The notes: generated by a model not told the origin, from the letters alone. A DNA stretch of 64,000 nt from CAVWSM01 sp963757805 (GCA_963757805.1 CAVWSM010000021.1:1-64000); one strand, 5' to 3'. Positions 20,250 to 30,379 are shown, counted from the stretch's first letter. Numbers and translations: made by a program.

Positions 20250-20630
20250 ATGGCACGTCTCGTCGGAGTCGACCTCCCGCGCGAAAAGCGCCTGGAAGTT
20301 GCGCTCACGTACATCTACGGCATCGGCCGCACGCGCGCCGAGGAGACGCTCGCGCAGACCGGGGTCAGCCCTGACCTGCGCGTTCGTGACCTCGGCGACG
20401 AGGAGCTCGTCAAGCTCCGTGACTGGATCGAGGCCAACTACAAGATCGAGGGTGACCTCCGTCGCGAGGTCCAGGCCGACATCCGGCGCAAGATCGAGAT
20501 CGGCAGCTACCAGGGTCTGCGGCACCGCCGCGGCCTCCCGGTCCGCGGTCAGCGCACGCACACCAACGCCCGTACCCGCAAGGGCCCGCGCAAGACCGTG
20601 GCCGGCAAGAAGAAGGCCGGCAAGAAGTAA
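20250..20630 (+). CDS. rpsM: 30S ribosomal protein S13
   Basis: S13 forms intersubunit bridges from the small-subunit head. It has 126 residues. MARLVGVDLPREKRLEVALTYIYGIG and the GLRHRRGLPVRGQRTHTNARTRKGP C-terminal block are diagnostic. The 151-base gap before it holds no gene I can see. Confidence 0.98.
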   Translation: MARLVGVDLPREKRLEVALTYIYGIGRTRAEETLAQTGVSPDLRVRDLGDEELVKLRDWIEANYKIEGDLRREVQADIRRKIEIGSYQGLRHRRGLPVRGQRTHTNARTRKGPRKTVAGKKKAGKK

Positions 20631-20738
20631 GCAAGAAGGGTCGCGCAGCCGACTTTACGACCCGTGTGGTCGATCCAGTCGACCAGATTGCGTCCCGACC
20701 ACAAAGCTTCCGATCTCGATTTAGGAGTACGCAAGACA

Positions 20739-21149
20739 ATGCCTCCCAAGAGCCGACAGGCTACGGGCGCCGCTAAGAAGGTGCGCCGCAAGGAGAAGAA
20801 GAACGTCGCCCAGGGTGTCGCGCACATCAAGAGCACGTTCAACAACACGATCGTCTCGATCACCGACCCTGCCGGGAACGTGATCGCGTGGGCTAGCGCC
20901 GGCCAGGTGGGCTTCAAGGGCTCCCGCAAGTCCACCCCGTTCGCTGCGCAGATGGCGGCCGAGGCCGCCGCGCGTCGTGCCCAGGAGCACGGCATGCGCA
21001 AGGTCGACGTCCTCGTCAAGGGCCCGGGCTCGGGCCGCGAGACTGCGATCCGGTCGATCCAGGCCGTTGGCCTCGAGGTCGGCTCGATCCAGGACGTCAC
21101 CCCGCAGCCGCACAACGGGTGCCGTCCGCCGAAGCGCCGCCGCGTCTGA
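20739..21149 (+). CDS. rpsK: 30S ribosomal protein S11
   Basis: S11 lies on the small-subunit platform near the anti-Shine-Dalgarno region. From ATG 20739 it has 136 residues, beginning MPPKSRQATGAAKKVRRKEKK. The HIKSTFNNTIVSITDPAGN core and DVTPQPHNGCRPPKRRRV C terminus are typical. A TAGGAG site lies 13 bases upstream of the start. Confidence 0.97.
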   Translation: MPPKSRQATGAAKKVRRKEKKNVAQGVAHIKSTFNNTIVSITDPAGNVIAWASAGQVGFKGSRKSTPFAAQMAAEAAARRAQEHGMRKVDVLVKGPGSGRETAIRSIQAVGLEVGSIQDVTPQPHNGCRPPKRRRV

Positions 21150-21170
21150 CCTGCAGGAGAGTTCTGAACC

Positions 21171-21776
21171 ATGGCCCGCTACACAGGACCGCTTACCAAG
21201 AAGTCGCGCCGCCTCGGCGTTGACCTGATCGGCGGCGACAAGGCTTACGAGCGTCGCCCCTACCCGCCCGGCCAGCACGGCCGCGGCCGGGTCAAGGAGT
21301 CGGAGTACCGCCTCCAGCTGCACGAGAAGCAGAAGGCCCGCTACACCTACGGCATCCTCGAGAAGCAGTTCCGCCGCTACTACGAAGAGGCCAACAAGAC
21401 TCAGGGCAAGACGGGTGACCGTCTGCTGCAGATCCTCGAGTCCCGCCTGGACAACGTGATCTACCGCTCGGGCCTCGCGCGTACGCGTCGGCACTCCCGG
21501 CAGCTCGTCGTGCACGGCCACTTCCTGGTCAATGGCCAGAAGGTCAACGTGCCGTCCTACCGCGTCCAGGCCCACGACGTCATCGAGGTCAAGCCCAAGT
21601 CGATCGAGACGACGCCGTTCATCATCGCTCGAGAGACCCACGGCGAGCGTCCCGTGCCCGCGTGGCTCGAGGTGCTTCCCTCGAAGATGCGCATCCTCGT
21701 CCACGGGCTCCCGACCCGGCAGCAGATCGACACGCCGGTCCAGGAGCAGCTGATCGTCGAGCTCTACTCCAAGTAA
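21171..21776 (+). CDS. rpsD: 30S ribosomal protein S4
   Basis: S4 nucleates small-subunit assembly. It is 201 residues, beginning MARYTGPLTKKSRRLG. No zinc cysteines occur in the N-terminal region, so this is the C- form. The S4 RNA-binding domain (RLDNVIYRSGLARTRRHSRQLVVHGHF) is at about 90-120. A hairpin (21787-21823) lies before rpoA. Confidence 0.98.
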   Translation: MARYTGPLTKKSRRLGVDLIGGDKAYERRPYPPGQHGRGRVKESEYRLQLHEKQKARYTYGILEKQFRRYYEEANKTQGKTGDRLLQILESRLDNVIYRSGLARTRRHSRQLVVHGHFLVNGQKVNVPSYRVQAHDVIEVKPKSIETTPFIIARETHGERPVPAWLEVLPSKMRILVHGLPTRQQIDTPVQEQLIVELYSK

Positions 21777-21786
21777 GTACGTAAGG

Positions 21787-21823
21787 CCCGTGGGGACGGT
21801 CCTATCGAGTATGGCCCCACGGG
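21787..21823 (+). terminator. Hairpin between rpsD and rpoA
   Basis: CCCGTGGGG pairs with CCCCACGGG across a 19-base loop in the 99-base gap between rpsD and rpoA. It could be an attenuator or a processing site. There is no U-tract. Confidence 0.4.
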
Positions 21824-21875
21824 ACACCTTCTACCCGCACGTCATATAGCGGTCGTCGCGGAAAGGAAAACCACC

Positions 21876-22892
21876 GTGCTCATCACCCAGCGTCCGACTC
21901 TGTCGGAAGAGCCCGTTGCCGAGAACCGCTCGCGGTTCATGATCGAGCCCCTCGAGCCGGGGTTCGGCTACACCCTCGGCAACTCGCTGCGTCGTACCCT
22001 CCTGTCCTCGATCCCTGGTGCTGCGATCACGAGCATCCGGATCGACAGCGTCCTGCACGAGTTCAGCACCGTGCCGGGTGTCAAGGAGGACGTCACCGAC
22101 ATCATCCTCAACCTCAAGGGCCTCGTCGTCTCCTCGGAGAACGACGAGCCGGTGACCATGTACCTGCGCAAGCAGGGCCCGGGCGCCGTGACCGCCGCCG
22201 ACATCGCGCCGCCGGCCGGTGTCGAGGTGCACAACCCCGACCTGCACATCGCGACGCTCAACAAGGACGGCAAGCTCGAGATGGAGCTGACCGTCGAGCG
22301 TGGTCGCGGCTACGTGTCCGCAGTGCAGAACAAGCGCTCCGACGCCGAGATCGGCCGTATCCCGGTCGACTCGATCTACTCGCCGGTGCTCAAGGTCACC
22401 TACAAGGTTGAGGCCACCCGCGTCGAGGGCCGTACGGACTTCGACAAGCTCGTCGTCGACGTCGAGACCAAGCCGTCGATGAACCCGCGTGACGCGGTTG
22501 CGTCGGCCGGCACGACCTTGGTCGAGCTGTTCGGGCTCGCCCGCGAGCTCAACGTCGACGCCGAGGGCATCGAGATCGGGCCGTCCCCGATCGACGCCCA
22601 GATGGCTGCCGACCTTGCGCTGCCGATCGAGGACCTGCAGCTCACCGTCCGGTCGTACAACTGCCTCAAGCGCGAGGGCATCCACAGCGTGGGTGAGCTC
22701 ATCTCGCGGAGCGAGGCAGACCTGCTCGACATCCGCAACTTCGGGCAGAAGTCGATCGACGAGGTCAAGGCCAAGCTCCAGGGCATGGGCCTCGGGCTCA
22801 AGGACAGCGGCCCGGCGTTCGACCCGACCACCGTGGTCGACTCCTACGCCGAGGACGCCGACCAGACCTACGTCGAGGACGAGCAGTACTGA
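21876..22892 (+). CDS. rpoA: RNA polymerase subunit alpha
   Basis: The alpha subunit dimerises to start RNA polymerase assembly and contacts activators and UP elements. It has 338 residues from a GTG start with a GGAAAGGAAA site upstream. The N-terminal domain holds EPLEPGFGYTLGNSLRRTLLSSIPGAA. The C-terminal domain holds LTVRSYNCLKREGIHSVGELI and ends in an acidic tail. A UUCG-capped hairpin follows. Confidence 0.98.
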   Translation: MLITQRPTLSEEPVAENRSRFMIEPLEPGFGYTLGNSLRRTLLSSIPGAAITSIRIDSVLHEFSTVPGVKEDVTDIILNLKGLVVSSENDEPVTMYLRKQGPGAVTAADIAPPAGVEVHNPDLHIATLNKDGKLEMELTVERGRGYVSAVQNKRSDAEIGRIPVDSIYSPVLKVTYKVEATRVEGRTDFDKLVVDVETKPSMNPRDAVASAGTTLVELFGLARELNVDAEGIEIGPSPIDAQMAADLALPIEDLQLTVRSYNCLKREGIHSVGELISRSEADLLDIRNFGQKSIDEVKAKLQGMGLGLKDSGPAFDPTTVVDSYAEDADQTYVEDEQY

Positions 22893-22896
22893 CACG

Positions 22897-22920
22897 CACG
22901 GGGGGCTTCGGCCCCCCGTG
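22897..22920 (+). terminator. UUCG-capped hairpin after rpoA
   Basis: CACGGGGGGC pairs perfectly with GCCCCCCGTG across a TTCG tetraloop, four bases after the rpoA stop. It is very stable as RNA. It may lower rplQ-truA expression relative to rpoA or protect the 3' end of the upstream message. Confidence 0.65.
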
Positions 22921-22977
22921 AACACCAAAGAACGACTCGGGGCGCGGCGCCCCTGGTGACCTAGGAGATCAATAACC

Positions 22978-23573
22978 ATGCCTCAGCCCACCAAGGGTGC
23001 CCGCCTGGGCGGCAGTCCGGCGCACGAGCGTCTGATGCTCGCCAACCTCGCCACGGCGCTCTTCGAGCACGGCCGCATCACCACGACCGAGGCCAAGGCC
23101 AAGCGGCTGCGCCCGGTCGCGGAGCGGCTGATCACCAAGGCCAAGCGCGGCGACCTGCATGCTCGCCGACAGGTCATGGCGACCATCCGTGACAAGAGCA
23201 TCGTTCACGTGCTCTTCACCGAGATCGGCCCGCGCTACGAGAACCGCAACGGCGGCTACACACGCATCACGAAGATCGGCCCGCGCAAGGGCGACAACGC
23301 GCCCATGGCCGTGATCGAGCTTGTGGAGCCGCTGGCTGAGCAGGTGGTCGCCGAGGCGACCGGCGCGACTCGCCGTGCGGCCACCGAGGCGGAGTCTGCG
23401 GCCGTCGCGGCTCCCGCCGCGGTCGAGGCGACTGAGGCCGCTGACGCTGAGGCGCCGGTGGCCGAGGAGACCGAGGCTGCCGTCGCGGCGACCGACGAGG
23501 TTGCGGCCGATGAGGTGCTGCCGACGAGGCGACCGACGAGGCCGCTGAGGGCGAGTCCAAGGACAACGCCTGA
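22978..23573 (+). CDS. rplQ: 50S ribosomal protein L17 (one-base frame change in tail)
   Basis: L17 is a large-subunit protein near the tunnel exit. The 120-residue core is intact, beginning MPQPTKGARLGGSPAHERLMLANL. It continues into an Ala/Glu-rich acidic tail, as in other actinobacteria. Near 23519 the frame shifts by one missing base. The other frame continues the same composition as DEATDEAAEGESKDNA and stops at 23573. As read, the tail becomes Arg/Pro-rich and runs on to 23655 inside truA. The corrected length is about 198 residues. A sequencing error is the simplest explanation. Confidence 0.9.
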
Positions 23574-24550
23574 GCGGTATTGCTCTCACCGACGAGCCCG
23601 CCCACCCCGCCGGGGAGGGCGGGCTCGTCCGTCTGCGCCTCGACCTGGGCTATGACGGCGGCGGCTTCGCCGGCTGGGCCTTGCAACCTGCTCAGCGCAC
23701 GGTGCAGGGCGAGCTGCAGGCCGCGCTCGTCCGCGTGCTGCGACTGGCGGACGAGCCGTCGGTCACGGTGGCGGGCCGTACGGATGCCGGGGTGCACGCC
23801 CGCGGCCAAGTGGCACACGTCGACGTTCCCGCGGGAACGTTCGCCGCGCTGCCGGGCCAGACCGGACGCACCGCGGAGGAATTGTTGCTGCGACAGCTGG
23901 CGGGCGTGCTGCTGTCGGACATTCGCGTGTTTTCGGTGTCCGTGTCGCCGGAAGGCTTCGACGCGAGGTTCTCCGCGGTGTCGCGACGGTACGCCTACCG
24001 CGTCGCCGACACACCGTACGGTGTTGACCCGCTGCGCCGGCACGACGTGCTCTGGCACCACCGACCGCTCGACCTCGACCTGATGAACGCCGCTGCCGCG
24101 GGTCTGCTCGGCGAGCATGACTTCGCAGCGTTCTGCCGGAAGCGCGAAGGGGCAACCACTATCCGTACCCTCCTTGACTTGTCCTGGGAGCGGGCCGAGG
24201 GGGGACTCGCGGTCGCCCGCGTCGAGGCTGATGCGTTCTGCCACAACATGGTGCGAGCGCTCATGGGCGCGATGCTCACGGTGGGGGACGGGCGACGACC
24301 GATTCCCTGGCCGGCCAAGGTCCTTGCCGAGGGTGTCCGCGACCCAGGCGTCACCGTCGTCGCGCCGCACGGGCTCACGCTGGAAGAGGTCCGCTATCCC
24401 CCAGACGACCAGCTTGCGGCGCGAGCGGTCGCCGCTCGTCGACTCGCCCTACGGACGGCCCCGGGTCCGACCCTGAGATCCGACGCGCAGGTGGGCGCGA
24501 GAGCCACGTCTCGACGTAGCCTCGATGTATGGACGCCTTCGGCTTGCTGA
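23570..24550 (+). CDS. truA: tRNA pseudouridine(38-40) synthase TruA
   Basis: TruA makes pseudouridine at positions 38-40 of the tRNA anticodon arm. The conserved N terminus LRLDLGYDGGGFAGWALQPAQRTVQGEL begins about 70 bases downstream of the rplQ stop. The catalytic Asp is in VAGRTDAGVHARGQ. The start is unclear. No ATG, GTG or TTG precedes the conserved region in frame. CTG 23570 overlaps the rplQ stop in the usual coupled manner, while TTG 23681 would cut off conserved residues. The C terminus overlaps the next gene by 22 bases. Confidence 0.85.
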   Translation: MSGIALTDEPAHPAGEGGLVRLRLDLGYDGGGFAGWALQPAQRTVQGELQAALVRVLRLADEPSVTVAGRTDAGVHARGQVAHVDVPAGTFAALPGQTGRTAEELLLRQLAGVLLSDIRVFSVSVSPEGFDARFSAVSRRYAYRVADTPYGVDPLRRHDVLWHHRPLDLDLMNAAAAGLLGEHDFAAFCRKREGATTIRTLLDLSWERAEGGLAVARVEADAFCHNMVRALMGAMLTVGDGRRPIPWPAKVLAEGVRDPGVTVVAPHGLTLEEVRYPPDDQLAARAVAARRLALRTAPGPTLRSDAQVGARATSRRSLDVWTPSAC

Positions 24551-24963
24551 TTTTGCTCGCCTCAGTCGGTGGCATCGCAGCCACGGTGCCGGTCGCGCAG
24601 CGCAAGGGGAGCCGCGCCGCTGTGCGGGTGGGCGCTGCCTCGGTCGGCTTGTTCGGGATCTGGGCCGTCGGGCTCGGCGACCTGCTGTGGGAGGTTGGCG
24701 AGTTCGCCGTCGACTTCGTGACGTCGCTGGTCTTCTCGCCGCTCGTCTGGTTGGGCGTGGGTGCGCTGGGGCTTGCGACGGTGCTTTTCGTCGTGAGTGG
24801 CCGGATGAGCGGGCCAGGTGGAAAGGCGCTGCCCGCGAGCGAGGCCAAGCCCGCGACCGGTAAGGCCGCTCAGCGCAAGCAGGTCACCGCCAAGCCGGCT
24901 GACGATCCGCTCAGCGGGTTCGAGGACATCGAAGAGATCCTCAAGCGCCGCGGCATCGGCTGA
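24529..24963 (+). CDS. Small conserved membrane protein
   Basis: A 144-residue protein of unassigned function. Three hydrophobic segments are visible, at about 3-22, 40-60 and 64-90, followed by a Lys/Ala-rich cytoplasmic-looking tail ending GFEDIEEILKRRGIG. It overlaps the end of truA by 22 bases, so it is probably the last gene of the alpha operon. I do not recognise the family. Confidence 0.75.
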   Translation: MDAFGLLILLASVGGIAATVPVAQRKGSRAAVRVGAASVGLFGIWAVGLGDLLWEVGEFAVDFVTSLVFSPLVWLGVGALGLATVLFVVSGRMSGPGGKALPASEAKPATGKAAQRKQVTAKPADDPLSGFEDIEEILKRRGIG

Positions 24964-24991
24964 CCCCACGAAACCGAATGGCTCGAACGCG

Positions 24992-26692
24992 GTGCCGGCA
25001 GCGACACTGACCCGCGTGGGTCATGTCGACGTCAACTCCGTGTTCTTCTCGCTGCCCGATGGGCGGCCGCTGCTCAGTGACGTGAGTTTTCGCGTCGGCG
25101 AGGGCGCCAAAGTGGCGCTCGTGGGTGCCAACGGATCGGGCAAGACGACCCTGCTGCGCATCGTCACGGGCGACCTGGACCCAGACGACGGTGCGGTGAC
25201 CCGGTCGGGTGGGCTCGGGGTGATGCGCCAGTTCGTATCGGCGCAGGCCAAGACCGTACGTGACCTGCTCGTCTCCGTTGCCCCTCCGCGGATCCGCGCC
25301 GCCGCCGCGGAGCTAGATGCCGCCGAGCTGCGGATGATGGAGCGCGACGACGAGGCGACTCAGCTGCGCTACGCCCAGGCGCTGGCCGACTGGGCCGACG
25401 CGGGCGGCTACGACGCCGAGGTGCTCTGGGACGAGTGCACTACCGCGGCCCTGGCCGTGCCGTACGAGCGGGGCCAGTGGCGCGAGCTGACCACGCTTTC
25501 CGGCGGTGAGCAGAAGCGGCTCGCGCTCGAAGCGCTCTTGCGTGGCCCCGACGAGGTGCTGCTGCTCGACGAGCCGGACAACTTTCTCGACGTGCCGGCC
25601 AAGCGCTGGCTCGAGGATCGGCTTCGCGAGGCCCCAAAGACCGTGCTGTACGTGAGCCACGATCGCGAGCTCCTCGCCCGCACGGCAACCCGCATCGTCA
25701 CCGTCGAGCTCGGTGCCGGCGGCAACACCGTGTGGACGCACGGCGGCGGCTTTGCCACGTACCACGCCGCCCGCGAGGAGCGGTTCGCGCGGTTCGAGGA
25801 GCTGCGCAAGCGCTGGGACGAGGAGCACGCCAAGCTCCGCGCGCTTGTGTTGATGTACAGGCAGAAGGCGGCCTACAACTCCGACATGGCGTCGCGCTAC
25901 CAGTCGGCGCTGACGCGACTCGCCAGGTTCGAGGAGGCTGGCCCGCCGGAGGCCATCCCGCGTGAGCAGCAGGTGCGCATGCGTCTGCGCGGCGGCCGTA
26001 CAGGCAAGCGCGCGCTGGTGTGCAGCGCCCTCGAGCTGAGCGGGCTCATGAAGCCGTTCGACCTCGAAGTCTTCTACGGCGAGCGCGTAGCCGTCCTCGG
26101 CTCCAACGGGTCGGGTAAGTCGCACTTCCTGCGATTGCTCGCGGCTGGTGGCAGCGATCCCGACGTCGAGCACCGGCCGGTCGACGACCTCGTGCTCGAC
26201 CCCGTTGCGCACAGCGGCACCGCGCGTCTCGGTGCTCGGGTCCGGCCGGGCTGGTTCGCGCAGACCCACGAGCATCCCGAACTGGTCGGGCGCACGCTGC
26301 TCGACATCCTCTGGCGGGGCGACAAGCACCGTCAGGGGATGCCGCGGGAGGAGGCGTCGCGCGCGCTGGACCGCTACGAGCTTGCGTACGCGGCCGAGCA
26401 GCGCTTCGAGTCGCTGTCTGGCGGTCAGCAGGCGCGGTTGCAGATCCTGCTGCTCGAGCTGTCGGGAGCCACGATGCTGCTGCTCGACGAGCCGACCGAC
26501 AACCTCGACCTGGTCTCGGCGGAGGCGCTGGAGGAGGGCCTGGCCTCGTACGAGGGCACTGTCTTGGCCGTCACCCATGACCGGTGGTTCACCCGTGGCT
26601 TCGACCGGTTCGTTGTGTTCGGCGCGGATGGCACCGTCTACGAGTCGGACGAGCCGGTCTGGGACGAAGGCCGCGTCGCTCGCGGACGGTGA
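24992..26692 (+). CDS. ABC-F family ATPase
   Basis: ABC-F proteins are cytosolic tandem ATPases without membrane segments. They act on the ribosome in translation control or antibiotic protection. The product is 566 residues from GTG 24992. Domain 1 has GANGSGKT at 45-52, LSGGEQ at 169-174 and LLDEPDNFLD near 191-200. The canonical DEPTNHLD is altered here. Domain 2 has GSNGSGKS near 370, LSGGQQ near 475 and LLLDEPTDNLD. The linker between them is charged and helical, as expected. Which ABC-F subgroup it belongs to cannot be told from motifs alone. Confidence 0.9.
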   Translation: MPAATLTRVGHVDVNSVFFSLPDGRPLLSDVSFRVGEGAKVALVGANGSGKTTLLRIVTGDLDPDDGAVTRSGGLGVMRQFVSAQAKTVRDLLVSVAPPRIRAAAAELDAAELRMMERDDEATQLRYAQALADWADAGGYDAEVLWDECTTAALAVPYERGQWRELTTLSGGEQKRLALEALLRGPDEVLLLDEPDNFLDVPAKRWLEDRLREAPKTVLYVSHDRELLARTATRIVTVELGAGGNTVWTHGGGFATYHAAREERFARFEELRKRWDEEHAKLRALVLMYRQKAAYNSDMASRYQSALTRLARFEEAGPPEAIPREQQVRMRLRGGRTGKRALVCSALELSGLMKPFDLEVFYGERVAVLGSNGSGKSHFLRLLAAGGSDPDVEHRPVDDLVLDPVAHSGTARLGARVRPGWFAQTHEHPELVGRTLLDILWRGDKHRQGMPREEASRALDRYELAYAAEQRFESLSGGQQARLQILLLELSGATMLLLDEPTDNLDLVSAEALEEGLASYEGTVLAVTHDRWFTRGFDRFVVFGADGTVYESDEPVWDEGRVARGR

Positions 26693-26915
26693 CCGGGCCA
26701 TCCATAGACCGGTGGCCCGGCGTGCCCAGAGCCTTGAGGCTTGGCCCTGCCTGCCGGAGGGTGGGCAGTGGGCGTTCATAGCCATAGAAACTTGCGAATC
26801 GTGCTGCCTTTGCGGTTGACGAATCGCTCCATTCCGGTTGGGTAGGCGGGAGTGGTCAAAGTCTTTCCACTGCACGAGGAGTCAGAGCAACACCGCTCTG
26901 CGGGAGGTCGTCGCC

Positions 26916-29900
26916 ATGTTCGCTGTGCACTCCACCCGTCGCCGAGGGCTATGGCTCGCGGTCGGAACGATTGCCGCTCTGGTCGCGGCAGGGGTATTGC
27001 CATCAGGTCCGGCGTCTGCCGCCGTGACGGTGCAAGCCGCCCCCGGCGGCCCCGGTGTCCTTTCGCACTTCGACTTGGCGCGCAAGGACTGCCTAGGTAC
27101 GTCGCGCACAAAGGCGTCGAAGGTCTGGTTTACGGTCGCGAACGGTGTGCTCTCCGATGTCTACTACCCGACCATCGACAACACCAACGTGGAGACCTTG
27201 CAGTTCATCGTGACCGACGGGAAGACCTTCACGGACCTGCAGAGCCGCGACACCACGTACACCGTGCGCGCCTTGGATCGCAGCGGGATGTCCTGTGAGG
27301 TCACCAGCAGGGCCAAGAATGGTAAGTACTCCCTGGTCGTGAGCTATCTCACCGACCCGGTGCACAACAGTGTCGTTATCCAGACAGAGCTCAAGCCCAA
27401 TCGTCCGAAGGACGACCTGCAGCTGTACGTCCGCTTCGACCCGACCGTGAATGGCAACGGCGGCGGAGGCACCGATAACGCAGGCGCTGACGACGCCGTC
27501 ATCGACACATCGACCGGCTCGCCGGTGCCCGTGGCCAGCGACATCAATACGGCCACGATCGCAGCCAATCGCGACTACGCCCAGCCTGTGTTCGCAGCAC
27601 TACAAGCGGACAGGGCGTTCCGGGCCGTATCGACCGGCTTCGCGGGCACGGCGAGTGACGGCTTGACGCAGCTGGATGCCTCCCACACTTGACCCCGACC
27701 TTCGACAGCGCAACGGGCGGCAATGTCGTCCTCGCCGCTCAACTGGATTCCCGGCACGGGCGCCGCACGACACTGACGCTCGGCTTCGGCGCGACCCAAG
27801 ACGCGGCTGTGGCCGAGGCACGTGCGTCGGCGCAGTCTTCGTTCGGGGCCGTCGCCGCGGCTTACCGCGCTGGCTGGTCGGCCTACGACGCCGAACTCAA
27901 CCCGCCTGCCGCGCCGAAGGGGATCTCCAGCGCCGCCCGCAAGGAGATCGCGAACGCCTACTGGGTGTCCGCCAACGTGCTGAAGGCCAGCGAGGACAAG
28001 ACCTTCCCTGGGGCCATCGTGGCGTCACTGGCCAGCCCTGGGGGCAAGCCGTCAGTGCCGGCGACCCAGCTCTGACGTACTTCGGGTCTTACCGCGAGGT
28101 GTTCGCACGCGATCTGTACGAGACATTCACCGGGCTGATGGCGACGGGCGACGTGGCCACCGCACGCGACACGGTGCGGTTCCTCTTCGAGAGGCAACAG
28201 CAGGCCGACGGTTCCATGCCGCGGAACTCCCTCATCAACGGCAAGACCGCTCCGGATTCGTTCGGCGTGCAACTCGACGAGGTGGCCTATCCGATTCTGA
28301 TGGCCCACACGGTGGGCATTACCGATTCGGCGTTCTACACCGACCACATCAAGAGGGCGGCGGACTTCGTCGTCGCCCACGGTCCTGCGTTCGGCGCAGA
28401 GCGCTGGGAGGAGCAGAGCGGCTTCTCCCCGTCGACCATTGCCGCGGAGATCGCGGGTCTGGTCGCCGCAGGTGCTATCGCCGAGCTCAACGGCGACCTG
28501 GCGGGAGCTCGGATCTACCGCGCCACTGCCGACCACTACCAGCGCAACATCAAGGGCTGGACGGTCACGACGAACGGTCCCTACAGCAGCGCGCCATACT
28601 TCATCCGACTCTCGAAGAACGGCGACCCCGACTCGGCCGTCAGTTACAACCTGGGAAACGGCGGCCCGGACGCCGACCAGCGGGCTGTCGTGGACGCTGG
28701 CTTCCTCGAGCTGCCGCGTCTTGGCGTGCTGCCGACGACGATGCCGACGTGGCCAACTCGGTCGTCGTCGTCGACCAGGTGATCGCCCGTGAGACCAGCA
28801 GCGGCATCGGCTTCTTCCGGTACGGAACGGACGCGCCGGGACAGAGGACGGCTATGGCGACTGCAACACCGCGGACGCGACCGACTGCACTATCCAGGGC
28901 AAGCCGTGGGCAGGCGTCTGCGACACCCAGCCGCAGAACCACGGCTCCGGCCACCTCTGGCCGGCGTTGACCGCCGAACGAGGTGAGCACGAACTCGCGA
29001 CCGGCAGCCCCACAACCGCCGCCGACCTGCTCGGCGGCATGGCTAGGACCGCCTCGGGTGTGGGCCTGATCCCCGAGCAGGTGTGGGAGAACCCCGACCT
29101 TGCCCCGTCGCCGTTCGGCACGCCGTCGGAGTGCGCATCCATCGGATTCCAGAACGGCAAGGCGGCCGGCAGCGCCTCGCCGCTGACGTGGTCGGCCGCC
29201 TCGTTCGCTCGTTTGTCCGCCAACATCAGGGCGGGACGGCTCCTCGAGCAGCCCGCCGACACGGTCGCGAGGTATGTCACCAACACCCAGCAGGGCATTG
29301 ATGTGATGCTGACTTCACCCGCCGACAACTCCACGGTGAACGGCACGGCCACCGTGAGCCGGGACCACAGCTCCCAACGCCGCAGTTGACGTCACGGCGA
29401 TCAACGTCGACATCGATGGTGCCTCCACGGCCGCGACCACCACCGCGGGCGCGGACGGCTCGTTCAGCATCGACCTTCCCGTGCCTCCGGGGACGTCGTC
29501 GATCACAGCCGCGGCCACATCTCCGGACGGAGCAACCGGGTTCGCGCAGCGCACCGTCGTCTTCGACGTTGTGCCGGGCACGCTGCTGTTTGACGTGACC
29601 GATCCCGATGGGGACGACAACGGTCCGGGAACCTACGCCTACCCCCTCTCGGACAACTTCAAGCCGGGCGCGTACGACCTGCAGAGGTTCCAGGTCTTCG
29701 ACAGCGGCGCGGACGCAGTGACCTTCCGCGTGCAGACCCGGGATCTCACCCCCACGTTCGGCAGCAACCTCGGTGCTCAGCTCGTCGACGTCTACGCCCA
29801 GGTTCCCGGTGGTGGATCAACGTCAACCGCAGCATCCTTCCCGCAACGCAACTACACGATCGAGGCAGCGTCGGCCTGGAACCGCCTGATCGAGGTGCAG

Positions 29901-30292
29901 GGTTTCGGGCAGCGATTCGTCAACGGCTCCGGCGCGACGGTCGGGTCGGTACAGATACGGGCCAACGCTGCTGACCCGGTTCATAACCTTCACCGTGAGC
30001 AAGTCGGCACTTGGTGGCACCCCCAGCCGCGGGGTGGCGCTTCGCGGTGGTGCTGACTGGGCAGGACGGGTTCAGCCCGGATCAGGCGCGTGGTTTCACC
30101 CAGCCGGCGGAGCCTTTCCAGTTCGGAGTGTGCACCGCCGCCGCGGTGGCCTCCGGTAGCCCGATCTGTGCGGTCGCCCCAGGCACCGTACCCAAGGCCC
30201 TCGACGTGCTGACCCCCGCCGGGGTCGACCAGGCCACCGAGCTCGACCCGACCAGAGGCCCCGTCGTCATCGCCGGCCTCGTCGTCCCGTGA
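26916..30292 (+). pseudogene. Secreted GH15 glucodextranase/glucoamylase, broken by frame changes
   Basis: The reading frames together describe a secreted glycoside hydrolase of about 1,120 residues. A signal peptide spans about 1-33. A glucodextranase-type N-terminal domain (DLARKDCLGTSRTKASKVWFTV) is followed by the GH15 alpha/alpha barrel (FGSYREVFARDLYETFTGL, ERWEEQSGFSPSTIAAEIAGL) and a C-terminal beta domain (PDGDDNGPGTYAYPLSDNFKPGAYDL). The frame changes near 27688, 28040, 28737, 28842 (each one base missing), 29360, 29980 and 30025 (each one base extra). Between breaks the protein is well conserved, so loss is recent or the sequence is poor here. It would hydrolyse alpha-glucan ends outside the cell if intact. 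Confidence 0.85.
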
Positions 30293-30349
30293 CAATGGAG
30301 GCTGCTGAGTCGCGCACTTGTGGGTGATCATGAAGAGGTCGGGGCCGTT

Positions 30350-30379
30350 TTGACCCTGACCGGCGTGCCTAGGTACCCT
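30350..30379 (+). promoter_or_regulatory. Candidate promoter of rplM-rpsI
   Basis: TTGACC at 30350-30355 and TACCCT at 30374-30379 are separated by 18 bases, a good fit to the main sigma factor. It leaves a leader of about 110 bases before rplM. The GGTACCCT-GGTC context resembles 13-25 upstream of rpsL. Confidence 0.65.
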
